Source: Zetaproteobacteria bacterium (GTDB lineage Bacteria > Pseudomonadota > Zetaproteobacteria > Mariprofundales > J009). From it: a stretch of 49,952 bases of DNA. Of this stretch, positions 22,396 to 30,857 are shown piece by piece. The notes under the pieces were generated by a model that worked only from the letters and a program-made list of their open reading frames with translations, was not told where the DNA came from and made no database searches. A program made the translations under genes and the position numbers. How positions within the stretch are numbered: the stretch's first letter is position 1; each line of letters begins with the position of its first letter. The stretch lies in NCBI GenBank assembly GCA_003696765.1, contig RFFX01000079.1:1-49952 (forward strand), in the 5' to 3' direction.

Positions 22396-24396
22396 TCAGC
22401 TCCCCGGCGGCATCTCCTCGATGCCCAGCCGCGCCGAGGCGGCCGCCGGATCGAGCAGTTCGGAGAAGGTCTTCAACTGCTTGGAGCGCGACGGATGGCG
22501 CAGCTTGCGCAACGCCTTGGCCTCGATCTGGCGGATGCGTTCCCGGGTGACGCCGAACTGTTTGCCCACCTCTTCCAGCGTGTGGTCGGTGTTCATGTCG
22601 ATGCCGAAGCGCATGCGCAGCACCTTGCGCTCCCGTGGGGTCAGCGTCTCGAGCACCTCGAGGACCGCCTTCTTCAACGCATCGGAGACCGTCGCATCGA
22701 AGGGGTTCTCCGCACGTTCGTCCTCGACGAAGTTGGCCAGCACCGAGTCCTCCTCGTCTCCGACCGGAGCCTCGAGCGAGACCGGCTCCTTGGCCACCTC
22801 GAGGATCTGCTCGATCTTCTCCTCGCTCATCTCCAGATGGACGGCCAGCTCGGAGAGGGTCGGTTCCACGCCGGTCTCCTGGGCGATGCGCCGCGAGACG
22901 CGGGTGATCTTGTTGATGGTCTCGATCATATGCACCGGGATTCGGATGGTGCGCGCCTGATCGGCGATCGAGCGGGTGATCGCCTGTCGTATCCACCAGG
23001 TGGCGTAGGTGGAGAACTTGTAGCCGCGGCGCCACTCGAACTTCTCCACCGCCTTCATCAGACCGATGTTCCCCTCCTGGATCAGGTCGAGAAATCCCAG
23101 CCCCCGGTTGGTGTACTTCTTGGCGATGGAGATGACCAGACGCAGGTTGGCCTCGATCATCTCCCGCTTGGCCTGACGCATCTTGGCCTCGCCCATGGTC
23201 AGGCAGCGGGCCACCTTCTTCAGCTCGGCCAGGGGGAGCTCGCACTCCTGCTCGACCCGCCGGAGCCGCCGTTGATGCTCCTTGATGCGGAAGGCGACCT
23301 TCTCCAGCTTCGGCACCCACTTGGCGTCGGGGTGGGCGGCGATCACCTGATCGACCCAGCGTTCGTCCGACTCCATCGGGATGAAGCTCTCCAGAAAGAG
23401 CTTGCGCGGCATGCCGGCGCCCAGCGCCAGGTCGCGGATCTCGCGCTCGAAGCGCCGCACGCGGGCGGTGGCGTTCTTGAAGCGCTGCACCAGCTGGTTG
23501 AGCCGCTTGGGCGAGAAGGGGATGTGCAGCATGTTCTGCAGCATCTGATCGAGCGCGTACTGCCGTTCGGCGGCGAGCTTCTTGTCGCGCGGGCGGCGCC
23601 TGGCGCGGGCGTCGAGCTCGACGAACTTCGCGTGCCACGCCTGAGCCTGCTCGAAGTGGTGGATCGCCTGGTCGAGCTGCTCCTCCATGGTGATCACCTT
23701 CTCCAGCATCGGCGTGCCGTCGGGGGTGGCGGTGCGGGCCTTGATCGCCTCGTTGAGCTTCTCCTGATCGAGCCCTTCGGGCTCCTCCGGTTCGTCATCG
23801 AGCTCGTCGGCCTTGTTCATCCGGTTCTCGTAGGCGTCGATGGCGGCGGCGTTGACCACCTTCTCCTCGATGTCGAGCAGATCGCGGAATACCGGCTTCT
23901 CCCCCTTCTCCTCGGCCTCCTTGCGGATGGCGATCACCCGCTCGCCCATCTTGATGATCTCGCGGAAGGTGGCCGGACAGAGGCAGATCGCCTCGTGCAC
24001 CTTGAGCTTGCCCTCCTCGATGCGGCGGGCGATCTCGATCTCCCCCTCGCGGGTGAGCAGTTCGACCGTGCCCATCTCGCGCAGGTACATGCGTACCGGG
24101 TCGTCGATGCGGATGACCGTGCCCAGCTGGGTGGTATCGGCGCGCAGGGCGGAGTCCTCCTTGCGCAGCCGATCCTTGCGCACGGCATGGATGCCGTCCG
24201 GCGCCCGTTCCGGATCGACCACGTCGATGCCCATGTCGGTGAAGATGTTGATCACCGCCTCGATCCGGCCGGCGGATACCAGCCCTTCGGGCAGGTGCGC
24301 GTTGAGCTCGTCGTAGGTGATGAAGCCGTGCTCCTTGCCCTTGGCGATCAGGCTGCCCAGGTGGCGTACCCGCAGCTGTTCGGTGGTGTCGTTCAT
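22396..24396 (-). CDS. rpoD: RNA polymerase sigma factor RpoD (sigma-70)
   Basis: This primary sigma factor has 666 residues. Region 1.1 is at the N-terminus ([17 protein letters not shown]) and region 1.2 follows ([17 protein letters not shown]). A long non-essential region is present. Region 2 has [19 protein letters not shown] and [14 protein letters not shown]; region 4.2 has [18 protein letters not shown]. It directs housekeeping transcription. ATG 24396 lies only a few bases after an inserted five-hairpin element, with no Shine-Dalgarno between hairpin V and the ATG. It is the last essential gene of the rpsU-yqeY-dnaG-rpoD block. Confidence 0.97.
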   Translation of the reverse strand: MNDTTEQLRVRHLGSLIAKGKEHGFITYDELNAHLPEGLVSAGRIEAVINIFTDMGIDVVDPERAPDGIHAVRKDRLRKEDSALRADTTQLGTVIRIDDPVRMYLREMGTVELLTREGEIEIARRIEEGKLKVHEAICLCPATFREIIKMGERVIAIRKEAEEKGEKPVFRDLLDIEEKVVNAAAIDAYENRMNKADELDDEPEEPEGLDQEKLNEAIKARTATPDGTPMLEKVITMEEQLDQAIHHFEQAQAWHAKFVELDARARRRPRDKKLAAERQYALDQMLQNMLHIPFSPKRLNQLVQRFKNATARVRRFEREIRDLALGAGMPRKLFLESFIPMESDERWVDQVIAAHPDAKWVPKLEKVAFRIKEHQRRLRRVEQECELPLAELKKVARCLTMGEAKMRQAKREMIEANLRLVISIAKKYTNRGLGFLDLIQEGNIGLMKAVEKFEWRRGYKFSTYATWWIRQAITRSIADQARTIRIPVHMIETINKITRVSRRIAQETGVEPTLSELAVHLEMSEEKIEQILEVAKEPVSLEAPVGDEEDSVLANFVEDERAENPFDATVSDALKKAVLEVLETLTPRERKVLRMRFGIDMNTDHTLEEVGKQFGVTRERIRQIEAKALRKLRHPSRSKQLKTFSELLDPAAASARLGIEEMPPGS

Positions 24397-24401
24397 GGAT
24401 G

Positions 24402-24553
24402 ATCGAATCGCAAAACGTCCGTCCATGGACTTTTTGCTTAGGCGGCGATCGAAGAACGCGCTCTTCGATCGCCCTACAAATCAATCGCTTGCTTACGCAA
24501 GCTCTTGATTTACGCGGCCCTCCTGGCCGCGGATGCCGACTCGTTGCGAAGCC
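24402..24553 (-). repeat. Five-hairpin element, copy G (about 152 nt), in the rpoD leader
   Basis: This copy is in minus orientation, directly upstream of rpoD. Hairpin I keeps GCAA but one arm is eroded. Hairpin II has GCGGCC/GGCCGC arms, III has GCTTGC/GCAAGC inner arms, and IV is GGCGATCGAAGA/TCTTCGATCGCC. Hairpin V has one-sided changes (AAAAAGTCC against GGACGTTTT). The expected direct repeats (ATGGATG at 24395-24401 and GGGATCT at 24554-24560) match only partly, so the insertion is probably old. Confidence 0.85.
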
Positions 24554-24634
24554 GGGATCTCCGGCAGATCCCTCCCCCTCGGGAGGCGATCGCGAAATGG
24601 GGTTGATCGCCGTTCCCCGCCCTGCGATGAGGAA
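24554..24634 (-). other. dnaG-rpoD spacer remnant
   Basis: This short non-coding stretch lies between the dnaG stop and the element in front of rpoD. It holds two small inverted repeats (CCTCCC/GGGAGG and GGCGATC/GATCGCC). Neither is followed by a T-run on the minus strand, so I do not call a terminator. No promoter is obvious. Confidence 0.3.
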
Positions 24635-26440
24635 CTACCCCTCCGGCCGCCCCAGGGGCGGCGGTGCTCTCTCGGTGGATCGGGAGTGGTCGTAGGCCCT
24701 GCGCTGTCGGCTCAGCTCCCGCAGCCGCCGCTGCAGGGCGATGCTCTCATCCAGGGAGATCCCGCCGCCGCGCAGCCGGCGCTGGATCTGCTCCATGCGC
24801 AACGTTGCAAGAATCGCCTGATATTCGTGCTCCTCGATGGTGTCGTCGTCCGCTTCCTCCGCCTTCTGCGGGTCGCCCGCGGGGATCGGCTCCCGGTGCA
24901 TCGACCAGGCGGGGATCTCCCTCGTCTCGGGAAAGGCCGCGGCCAGTTCGCGCACGATGCCCGCAGGGTCGTTGCGATGGTGTTCCCGCGCGGAAAAAGC
25001 GCGGGTGTATATCGACTGCAACCGGTCGTTGTCAAGAAAGAGCGTGCCATCCTGTGGCTCCAGCGCGACGAAGCGCTCGGGCCGCTGCAACAACGCCTTG
25101 AGAAAGCGGGCGCCGAGGGTTCTGGCGAGGTCGCGCGGGGAGCGGGCAGGCCGCCGCTCGACCGCCGTCGCCCTCGGACCGGGGGCGATGGCGATGCCGA
25201 CGGCCCGTTCGGCCTCCTGTCGCCAGACCTGCGCCAGGTAGCGCTCACCCATGGTGGAGAGCATCTCGTGCGCCTGCCGGGCCATGCGGGCACGCCCCTC
25301 CACCCCGCCGCCGGCCGAACGGCGCAGGCCGTCGATCCAGTACTGCAGCGCACTGCGGGCATTCGTGCCGATCCGCCGCTGCAACCCTTCGGCCCCCTCT
25401 CTGCGCAGCAGGGAGTCGGGATCCTCCCCCTCCGGCAGGAAGAGAAAGTGCGGGGCATGGTCGGCGCCGAGCAGCGGCATCATCCGGGTCAGCGCCCGCC
25501 ACGCCGCGTTGCGGCCGGCCTGATCGCCGTCGAAGCAGAAGAGGGGGGCGGAGCAGAGCTGCAGCACGGCGCGGATCTGCTGATCACCGATGGCCGTCCC
25601 CAGCGGCGCCACCCCCTGCGGCAGGCCGTGCGCGGCCAGCGCCAGCACATCCATGTAGCCCTCGACCACGATGAGCCGCCGTGCCTTGCGGATCTCCTCG
25701 CGATGTTCGGCCAGGCCGTAGAGGAGGGAGGATTTGTGGAACAGCGCCGTCTCCGCGGTGTTGAGATACTTGGGTTTGCCCTCGCCCAGGCTGCGCCCGC
25801 CGAAACCGACGATCCGCCCCCGACGGTCGCGGATGGGGAAGATGATCCGGTCGCGGAACCGGTCGCCTCCGCCGTGGGCCTGATCGCTGATCAACCCCAC
25901 CTCGGCCAGCAACCGCTGCACCTCCCGCTTCGCGCCGAAGCGCCGGCGCATGAAGCCGTATCCGGGCGGTGCGTAGCCGATGGCGTAGCGCTCGATGATC
26001 GCCGGGGACATCCCCCGCTCCCCCTCCAGATAGCGGCGGGCGTGCGGCGCCTCGCGCAGCGCCGCGACGAAGGCGTCGGCCGCCTGCTGGAGCAGCTGTA
26101 GCTGGCGCCGGCGCCGCTCCTCCTCTCCGGCGGGGCGCCCTTTCCGCTCCGGCAGGGTCAGCCCCGCCTGGCCTGCCAGCAGCTCCACCGCCTCGGGGAA
26201 GCTGTAGCCGTCCAGGTCCATGAGGAAGCGGAAGGCGTTCCCCCCCTTGCCGCAGCCGAAGCAGTAGTAGAGCTGTTTGTCGGGAGAGACGGAAAAGGAA
26301 GGGGTTTTCTCGTTATGGAACGGACACAGCCCCATGAATCCGGAGCCGCTGCGCCTGAGCGCCACGCGGCGGGAGACGAGCGCGACCAGATCGGTGCGCT
26401 GCAACACCTCCTCGAGGAAGCCCTGGTCGAACTGCGCCAG
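24635..26440 (-). CDS. dnaG: DNA primase
   Basis: The 601-residue primase has an N-terminal CHC2 zinc-binding domain (CPFHNEKTPSFSVSPDKQ, then YYCFGCG). The catalytic core carries TOPRIM motifs (VVEGYMDVLALAAHG; FDGDQAGRNAAWRAL), and a C-terminal DnaB-interacting region follows. It makes RNA primers at replication forks. The first canonical start is GTG 26407, but the family N-terminus (FLEEVLQRTDLVALV) extends upstream of it. The frame is closed by the yqeY stop at 26447-26449. The only other candidate is CTG 26440, giving an N-terminus of the usual length, so a CTG start is proposed. Confidence 0.93.
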   Translation of the reverse strand: MAQFDQGFLEEVLQRTDLVALVSRRVALRRSGSGFMGLCPFHNEKTPSFSVSPDKQLYYCFGCGKGGNAFRFLMDLDGYSFPEAVELLAGQAGLTLPERKGRPAGEEERRRRQLQLLQQAADAFVAALREAPHARRYLEGERGMSPAIIERYAIGYAPPGYGFMRRRFGAKREVQRLLAEVGLISDQAHGGGDRFRDRIIFPIRDRRGRIVGFGGRSLGEGKPKYLNTAETALFHKSSLLYGLAEHREEIRKARRLIVVEGYMDVLALAAHGLPQGVAPLGTAIGDQQIRAVLQLCSAPLFCFDGDQAGRNAAWRALTRMMPLLGADHAPHFLFLPEGEDPDSLLRREGAEGLQRRIGTNARSALQYWIDGLRRSAGGGVEGRARMARQAHEMLSTMGERYLAQVWRQEAERAVGIAIAPGPRATAVERRPARSPRDLARTLGARFLKALLQRPERFVALEPQDGTLFLDNDRLQSIYTRAFSAREHHRNDPAGIVRELAAAFPETREIPAWSMHREPIPAGDPQKAEEADDDTIEEHEYQAILATLRMEQIQRRLRGGGISLDESIALQRRLRELSRQRRAYDHSRSTERAPPPLGRPEG

Positions 26441-26446
26441 TGGAGG

Positions 26447-26893
26447 TCAGTCTCCGCCGGTCAGACGCGCCTTGACCAGCTCCGAGACCCGACGCATGTC
26501 GGCGCGTCCGGCCAGCTCCTGTTGCAATCGGCCCATCACCCGGCCCATCGCCCGTATCGAATCGGCGCCAAGCTCGGTGCAGGCGCGATCGACGGCGGCG
26601 GCCAGCTCCCGATCGTCCAGTTGCCGCGGCAGCCACTGCGCCAGCACCTCCGCCTCGAACAACTCCTTGTCGGCCAAATCGTCCCGCCCCCCCTTGCGGT
26701 ACTGTTCGGCGGCATCCTTGCGCTGCTTGATCAGCCGGCCGATCACCCGAACCACTTCATCCTCCTCCAGCGGTCGGCCGGCGGCGATCTCCTGCTCCTT
26801 GAGGGCGGCGCGCAGCATACGGATGGCCGACAGCCGCGGTTTGTCGCCCGCCTTCATGGCCTCTTTCATCGCCTCGGTGATGCGCTGCAGCAT
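26447..26893 (-). CDS. YqeY / GatB-YqeY domain protein
   Basis: The 148-residue protein has LQRITEAMKEAMKAGDKPRLSAIRML in its N-terminal half and a C-terminal helical domain with AEVLAQWLPRQLDD, as in YqeY. The family resembles the tRNA-contacting tail of GatB and may act on tRNA-dependent amidation, but its role is unproven. AGGAG precedes ATG 26893 by nine bases; an upstream in-frame start at 26926 lacks this. It sits between rpsU and dnaG, a common arrangement. Confidence 0.88.
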   Translation of the reverse strand: MLQRITEAMKEAMKAGDKPRLSAIRMLRAALKEQEIAAGRPLEEDEVVRVIGRLIKQRKDAAEQYRKGGRDDLADKELFEAEVLAQWLPRQLDDRELAAAVDRACTELGADSIRAMGRVMGRLQQELAGRADMRRVSELVKARLTGGD

Positions 26894-26993
26894 GATTGTA
26901 TGCTCCTGATTCGGGATTAGAATCATCTTGCTGGATCAAATAGTTGTCACAAGATGCTGAAGCAAGGGACGAACCGTGGTCCCCCCGGAGGGG

Positions 26994-27028
26994 AAACAAA
27001 AAGGGCCGGGCGCCGCGACGCCCGGCCC
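26994..27028 (-). terminator. Rho-independent terminator / attenuator after rpsU
   Basis: On the minus strand a perfect 10-bp stem (GGGCCGGGCG pairing with CGCCCGGCCC, loop of six) is followed by TTTTTGTTT. It lies 16 bases past the rpsU stop and before yqeY-dnaG-rpoD. This matches the known rpsU-dnaG attenuator position in E. coli, which lets S21 be made in excess. Confidence 0.85.
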
Positions 27029-27044
27029 CACGGGAGAGGAGGGG

Positions 27045-27266
27045 TTAGTAGTCCCGGGCGTCGCGTATGCGCATACGGCGCAACCGCTTGCGCAGCCGCT
27101 TCTGCGCGGCGGCCGCCTTGCGCTTGGCCCTGATCGACGGCTTCTCGTACGCCTCGCGCCGACGACACTCACTGATCACACCCGCGCGCTCCGTCTGCTT
27201 GCGGAACCGCTTGAGGGCGAGTTCGAAATCGTCCTCGTCCTCGACCTTGATGCCTGGCAACTGCAT
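27045..27266 (-). CDS. rpsU: 30S ribosomal protein S21
   Basis: The 73-residue basic protein contains ALKRFRKQTERAGVISECRRREAYEKPS, the S21 signature, and a Lys/Arg-rich tail. It takes part in translation initiation on the 30S subunit. ATG 27266 is chosen because it leaves the usual short N-terminus and has AAGGGGG just upstream; ATG 27287 is an alternative. It heads the macromolecular synthesis block. Confidence 0.93.
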   Translation of the reverse strand: MQLPGIKVEDEDDFELALKRFRKQTERAGVISECRRREAYEKPSIRAKRKAAAAQKRLRKRLRRMRIRDARDY

Positions 27267-27349
27267 CACCCCCTTGTCTTGCAACATCGGCCGCTTCCCT
27301 GCACGGTTGCGCAAACACACGACCGCAGCGGCGGCGAAAAAGGGCGCGC

Positions 27350-27377
27350 ATTGTCGTCCATCACGGGGCAAAGTCAA
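27350..27377 (-). promoter_or_regulatory. Candidate sigma-70 promoter for rpsU
   Basis: On the minus strand TTGACT (27377-27372) and GACAAT (27355-27350) are separated by 16 bases, about 85 bases before the S21 ATG. The -35 box matches five of six consensus bases and the -10 box four of six. Confidence 0.45.
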
Positions 27378-27406
27378 TCACCAGATCGGACAGCGACCGG
27401 GGGCTT

Positions 27407-28924
27407 TTGGCCGACACCCTGACCATCTCCTCCTGGACCATGGTCTCGCGTCTGCTCGGCTTCACGCGCGACATCCTGCTCGCCGTGCTGCTCGGCGCTG
27501 GCGTGCTGGCCGACGCCTTCTTCGTCGCCTTCAAGCTGCCCAACTTCTTCCGCCGCATGCTGGCCGAGGGAACCCTCACCGTGGCGCTGATTCCGGTGCT
27601 GGCCCGGCAGCGGCAGGCGGGGGAGGGGCAGGCGCACGCCTTTCTCGATGCGCTGGCCAGCCTGTTGCTGCTGCTGCTGTTGCTCCTCTCCGTCGCCGGT
27701 GTGGCGCTCATGCCGTGGCTGCTGCTGCTCTTCGCCCCCGGCTTTCACGATGAGCCGAACCGCTGGAGCCAGGCCCTGCTGCTGGCCCGCTGGATGTTTC
27801 CCTACCTGGCCCTGATTTCGCTGGCCGCGATGGGCTGGGCGGTGCTCAACGCCTATCGGCGCTTCGCCGTCGCCGCGGCCAGCCCGGCGCTGCTCAACCT
27901 GGCGATCATCGCCGCCGCTCTGCTGCTCGCCCCATCGATGGCCAACCCGGCGCTGGCGCTGGCCTTCGGCGTTCTGGCCGGCGGCGCGCTGCAACTGGCC
28001 ATCCAGATCCCGGCGTTGCGCCGCATCGGCTGGCGGCCGCGCCTCTCTCTTGCCTGGCGTCAGCCGGCGATCGGCGAGACGCTGCGGCTCTTCGTCCCCG
28101 CGCTGATGGGGGTGGCGGCGGTGCAGCTCAACATCCTGATCGGCACCATCCTCGCCACGCTGCTGCCGGTCGGCGCGGTCTCCTACCTCTACTATGCCGA
28201 CCGCATCGTGCAACTGCCGCTGGCCCTCTTCGGCATCGCCATGGGCTCGGCGCTCTTGCCCGCACTCTCCGCCATGGTGGCCGAGGGACGGCGTGGTGCG
28301 GCGCAGGCGCAGTTGCAACAGGGGCTGGGGTGGCTGACCTGGATCACACTGCCGGCGACCGTCGGCCTCTTCATGCTGGCCCGGCCGGTGGTGGAGACCC
28401 TCTTCGTCCACGGCCGCTTCACCCATGGCGATGCGGTGGCCACCGCCCATACGCTGCAGGCCTATGCCCTCGGCCTGATTCCCTTCTGCTGGGCCAAGGT
28501 GCTGGGGGCGGCCTGCTTCGCCGATCGTCAGGCCAAGGCCCCGATGCACTACGCCATGGTCGGGGTGGCGGTCAACCTGCTGCTCGCCCTGCTGCTGATG
28601 GGGCCGCTGGCCTGGGTGGGGCTGGCGCTGGCCACCTCATTGGCCGCGCTGGCCAACGCGCTGCTGCTGGCGCGCAAGAGTGCCCTGCTCTACGGCAGGC
28701 TGCTGGTCGGTGGCGTGGCGTGGCGGATCGGCAAGGCGGCGGCGGCTTCCCTGATCATGGCCGGCTGGCTCAAACTGATCTGCTGGCGGTTTCCCTTTCC
28801 GCTCATGGCCGGCTGGCCGGAGCAGGGGGGGTGGTTGGCGGCGGTGATCGCGAGCGCCTTGGTCGTCTTCGGCGGCAGCGCATGGATCATGGGAGAGCGT
28901 ATCATCCCCCGGCCTCCCCGCTGA
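27407..28924 (+). CDS. murJ: MurJ, lipid II flippase
   Basis: The polytopic membrane protein has 505 residues and about 14 hydrophobic helices. SRLLGFTRDILLAVLLGAG and DAFFVAFKLPNFFRRMLAEG match the conserved MurJ/MviN N-terminus; YLYYADRIVQLPLALFGIA is also typical. It moves lipid II across the inner membrane for peptidoglycan synthesis. The apparent start is TTG 27407, preceded by GGGGG; no ATG or GTG lies close upstream. It is divergent from rpsU. Confidence 0.94.
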   Translation: MADTLTISSWTMVSRLLGFTRDILLAVLLGAGVLADAFFVAFKLPNFFRRMLAEGTLTVALIPVLARQRQAGEGQAHAFLDALASLLLLLLLLLSVAGVALMPWLLLLFAPGFHDEPNRWSQALLLARWMFPYLALISLAAMGWAVLNAYRRFAVAAASPALLNLAIIAAALLLAPSMANPALALAFGVLAGGALQLAIQIPALRRIGWRPRLSLAWRQPAIGETLRLFVPALMGVAAVQLNILIGTILATLLPVGAVSYLYYADRIVQLPLALFGIAMGSALLPALSAMVAEGRRGAAQAQLQQGLGWLTWITLPATVGLFMLARPVVETLFVHGRFTHGDAVATAHTLQAYALGLIPFCWAKVLGAACFADRQAKAPMHYAMVGVAVNLLLALLLMGPLAWVGLALATSLAALANALLLARKSALLYGRLLVGGVAWRIGKAAAASLIMAGWLKLICWRFPFPLMAGWPEQGGWLAAVIASALVVFGGSAWIMGERIIPRPPR

Positions 28925-29001
28925 GCGGTGGAGAAGGGCGCGGCAACGGAGGGCCGCGCGCAGCGACCGGAATATCGCGCCGACCTCCATGGAGGGATGT
29001 C

Positions 29002-29853
29002 GTGCCTCTACTCCAGATGCCGAACGAGTGTTTCGTATTCGATATCGAAACCGTTCCCGACGCGGCCGCCGCCCGGCGGCTGCTCGGCCGGCCCGAGCTG
29101 GACGACGACGCCGCCCGTCAGGCGTTGCGCGACTACTTCCTGGACAAGACCGACGGGCGCAACGACTTTCCGCGTCAGCCCTTCCACCAGGTGGTGGCGA
29201 TCAGCTACGCCCAGTTGCGTCGGGAGCCGGGAGAGCAGGGGGAGGAGCTGGTCATCCGGCGGATCGCCAGTGGAGGAAGCGAGGCGAGCGACGAGCGGGC
29301 GCTGGTTGCCGGCTTCTTCGGCATGATCACGCAGCGGGCGCCGCAGCTGGTCAGCTTCAACGGCCGCGGTTTCGATCTGCCGGTACTCAAATACCGCGCC
29401 ATGGTCCACGGCATCAGCTGTCCGCGTTGGTTTCGCGAGGGGGATCGCTACCACGGCTACGAGCAGCGCTACTCCGACCGCTACCACCTCGACCTGCTCG
29501 AAGCCTTCTCCGACCACGGCGCATCGGCGCGCTGCGGGCTGCACGAGATCGCCAGCGCCTTCGGCGTGCCGGGCAAGCTGGAGACCAGCGGTGCGGATGT
29601 GCTCGAGCTCTTCCGTGCCGGCGCGATCGACCGCATCCGCGCCTACTGCGAGACCGATGTCTGCGCCACGCTGCTGCTGTGGTTGCGTCTGCTCCATTTC
29701 CGCGGGCAACTGGGCGACGGGGCGTTGGCCCGCACCGAGGAGGGGCTGGCCAACTACCTGCGCGCCGAGGGGGAGGCGCGGCCGCATCTGCTCCGCTTCC
29801 TGCAGGCGTGGCGCCCGGATGAGGCCGCCATGCAGGAGGATGGCGCCGACTGA
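29002..29853 (+). CDS. Predicted 3'-5' exonuclease (PolB-related, DEDD fold)
   Basis: The 283-residue protein has the first acidic motif in VFDIETVPD near the N-terminus. LVSFNGRGFDLPVL is the second exonuclease motif. RYHLDLLEAFSD and YCETDVCATLLLWLR supply the remaining acidic residues. This is the stand-alone family related to the proofreading domain of DNA polymerase B; its substrate is not established. GTG 29002 is preferred because GGAGGG lies five bases upstream; ATG 29017 matches the shorter family N-terminus but is 20 bases from that site. Confidence 0.82.
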   Translation: MPLLQMPNECFVFDIETVPDAAAARRLLGRPELDDDAARQALRDYFLDKTDGRNDFPRQPFHQVVAISYAQLRREPGEQGEELVIRRIASGGSEASDERALVAGFFGMITQRAPQLVSFNGRGFDLPVLKYRAMVHGISCPRWFREGDRYHGYEQRYSDRYHLDLLEAFSDHGASARCGLHEIASAFGVPGKLETSGADVLELFRAGAIDRIRAYCETDVCATLLLWLRLLHFRGQLGDGALARTEEGLANYLRAEGEARPHLLRFLQAWRPDEAAMQEDGAD

Positions 29854-29930
29854 AAGGGTGCGCGCGGCGCAGGCAACGGTAGCATGCGCGGGCGCAGAGA
29901 GAGACCGGAGGCAAGGAGCGGGGCGCCGAC

Positions 29931-30542
29931 ATGATCGATTTCATCAACCAGGGTGGGGTGGTGATGTACCTGCTGCTCATCGCCTCGATCCTCGAGGTGG
30001 CCATCATCTTGGAGCGAAGCTGGAGCCTGCGTCCCTCGCTGATCATCTCCACCGATGTGCTGGGGCGAATGGAACAGGCGATCCGGCAGGGGGATGTCGA
30101 ACGCGCCATGCAGATCTGCGGTCGGCACAACACCACCATGACCCGCATCCTGTGGCTGGCGCTGAAGAATCGCGGCATCAAGCGCTCCATGCTCAAGGAG
30201 CGGCTGGAGGAGAGCGGCCGGCAGGAGGTCTTCTACCTCGAACGCTACCTCGGCATCCTCGGGGTGATCGCCGCCATCGCGCCGCTGCTCGGTCTGCTCG
30301 GCACGGTGTTCGGCATGATCGAGGTGTTTCAGGTCATCTCCGTGCACGGCGTCGGCAAGGCCGACGTGCTGGCCGGCGGCATCTCCAAGGCGCTCAACAC
30401 CACCGCCGCCGGGTTGGTGGTGGCCATCCCGGCGCTGATCGCCCACCGCACCTTCGAGACGCGGGTCAACGGCTTCGTGGTGGAGATCGAGCGGCATGCG
30501 CTCCGCTTCGTCGATCTGCTCAAGGGGGATGAGCCAGCATGA
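29931..30542 (+). CDS. exbB: MotA/TolQ/ExbB proton channel family protein
   Basis: The 203-residue inner-membrane protein has three hydrophobic segments (about 10-28, 105-130, 150-170). LGILGVIAAIAPLLGLLGTVFGMIEVF and LNTTAAGLVVAIPALIAHRTF are the conserved channel motifs. With ExbD or TolR it uses proton flow to energise outer-membrane processes. No tonB or tolA is in the window, so ExbB versus TolQ is undecided. The stop lies in the CATGAAT repeat that begins the double insertion before exbD. Confidence 0.88.
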   Translation: MIDFINQGGVVMYLLLIASILEVAIILERSWSLRPSLIISTDVLGRMEQAIRQGDVERAMQICGRHNTTMTRILWLALKNRGIKRSMLKERLEESGRQEVFYLERYLGILGVIAAIAPLLGLLGTVFGMIEVFQVISVHGVGKADVLAGGISKALNTTAAGLVVAIPALIAHRTFETRVNGFVVEIERHALRFVDLLKGDEPA

Positions 30543-30544
30543 AT

Positions 30545-30698
30545 GACGGCTTCGCAAGAAGCCGGCATTCGCGACCAGGACGGTCGCGCAAATCCGGAGG
30601 TTGCGGATGCAGCCGACGGATTTGTAAGGGGATCGAAGACCGCGCTCTTCGATCCCCGTCGAGCAAAAAGTCCACGGACGGACTTTTTGCGATTCGAT
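30545..30698 (+). repeat. Five-hairpin element, copy H1 (154 nt, best-preserved reference)
   Basis: All five hairpins are clean. I: 30547-30553/30558-30564 with a GCAA loop. II: 30570-30576/30582-30588. III: outer 30589-30596/30617-30624, inner 30599-30604/30609-30614. IV: 12 bp, 30628-30639/30646-30657. V: 11 bp, 30663-30673/30680-30690. Perfect 7-bp repeats CATGAAT flank it (30538-30544, 30699-30705). A 54-residue frame opens at ATG 30539 and stops at TGA 30701-30703, overlapping the next ATG. Confidence 0.93.
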
Positions 30699-30705
30699 CA
30701 TGAAT

Positions 30706-30856
30706 GACGGCTTCGCAAGAAGCCGGCATTCGCGACCAGGACGGTCGCGCAAATCCGGAGGTTGCGGATACAGCCGACGGATTTGTAAGGGGATCGAAGA
30801 CCGCGCTCTTCGATCCCCGTCGAGTACATCCACGGATGGAGCTGTCGGGATGGGAT
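30706..30856 (+). repeat. Five-hairpin element, copy H2 (151 nt)
   Basis: This tandem second copy is nearly identical to H1 up to hairpin IV; hairpin V is damaged by a small deletion. It is followed by a third CATGAAT (30857-30863) that contains the exbD ATG. It is three bases shorter than H1, so the frame from ATG 30700 still closes on the TGA (30859-30861) overlapping the exbD start. Without both copies, exbB and exbD would share a plain ATGA overlap. Confidence 0.93.
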
Positions 30857-30857
30857 C

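Noticed and set aside
30663-30690. Hairpin V read as a rho-independent terminator
   Set aside because: The T-run is the 3' arm of the stem itself and is followed by GCGAT rather than a U-tract, and full copies lie inside operons upstream of essential genes. Partial attenuation cannot be excluded.
3674-30856. CRISPR-like interpretation of the repeated segments
   Set aside because: Copies are scattered singly or in pairs, about 154 nt long and adjacent without unique spacers, and no cas gene is present.
30545-30856. Treating the element-encoded 53-54 residue frames as protein-coding genes
   Set aside because: Two different frames are open and both contain the hairpin arms; sequence conservation is explained by the fold. 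They are recorded as possible coupling ORFs, not as functional proteins.
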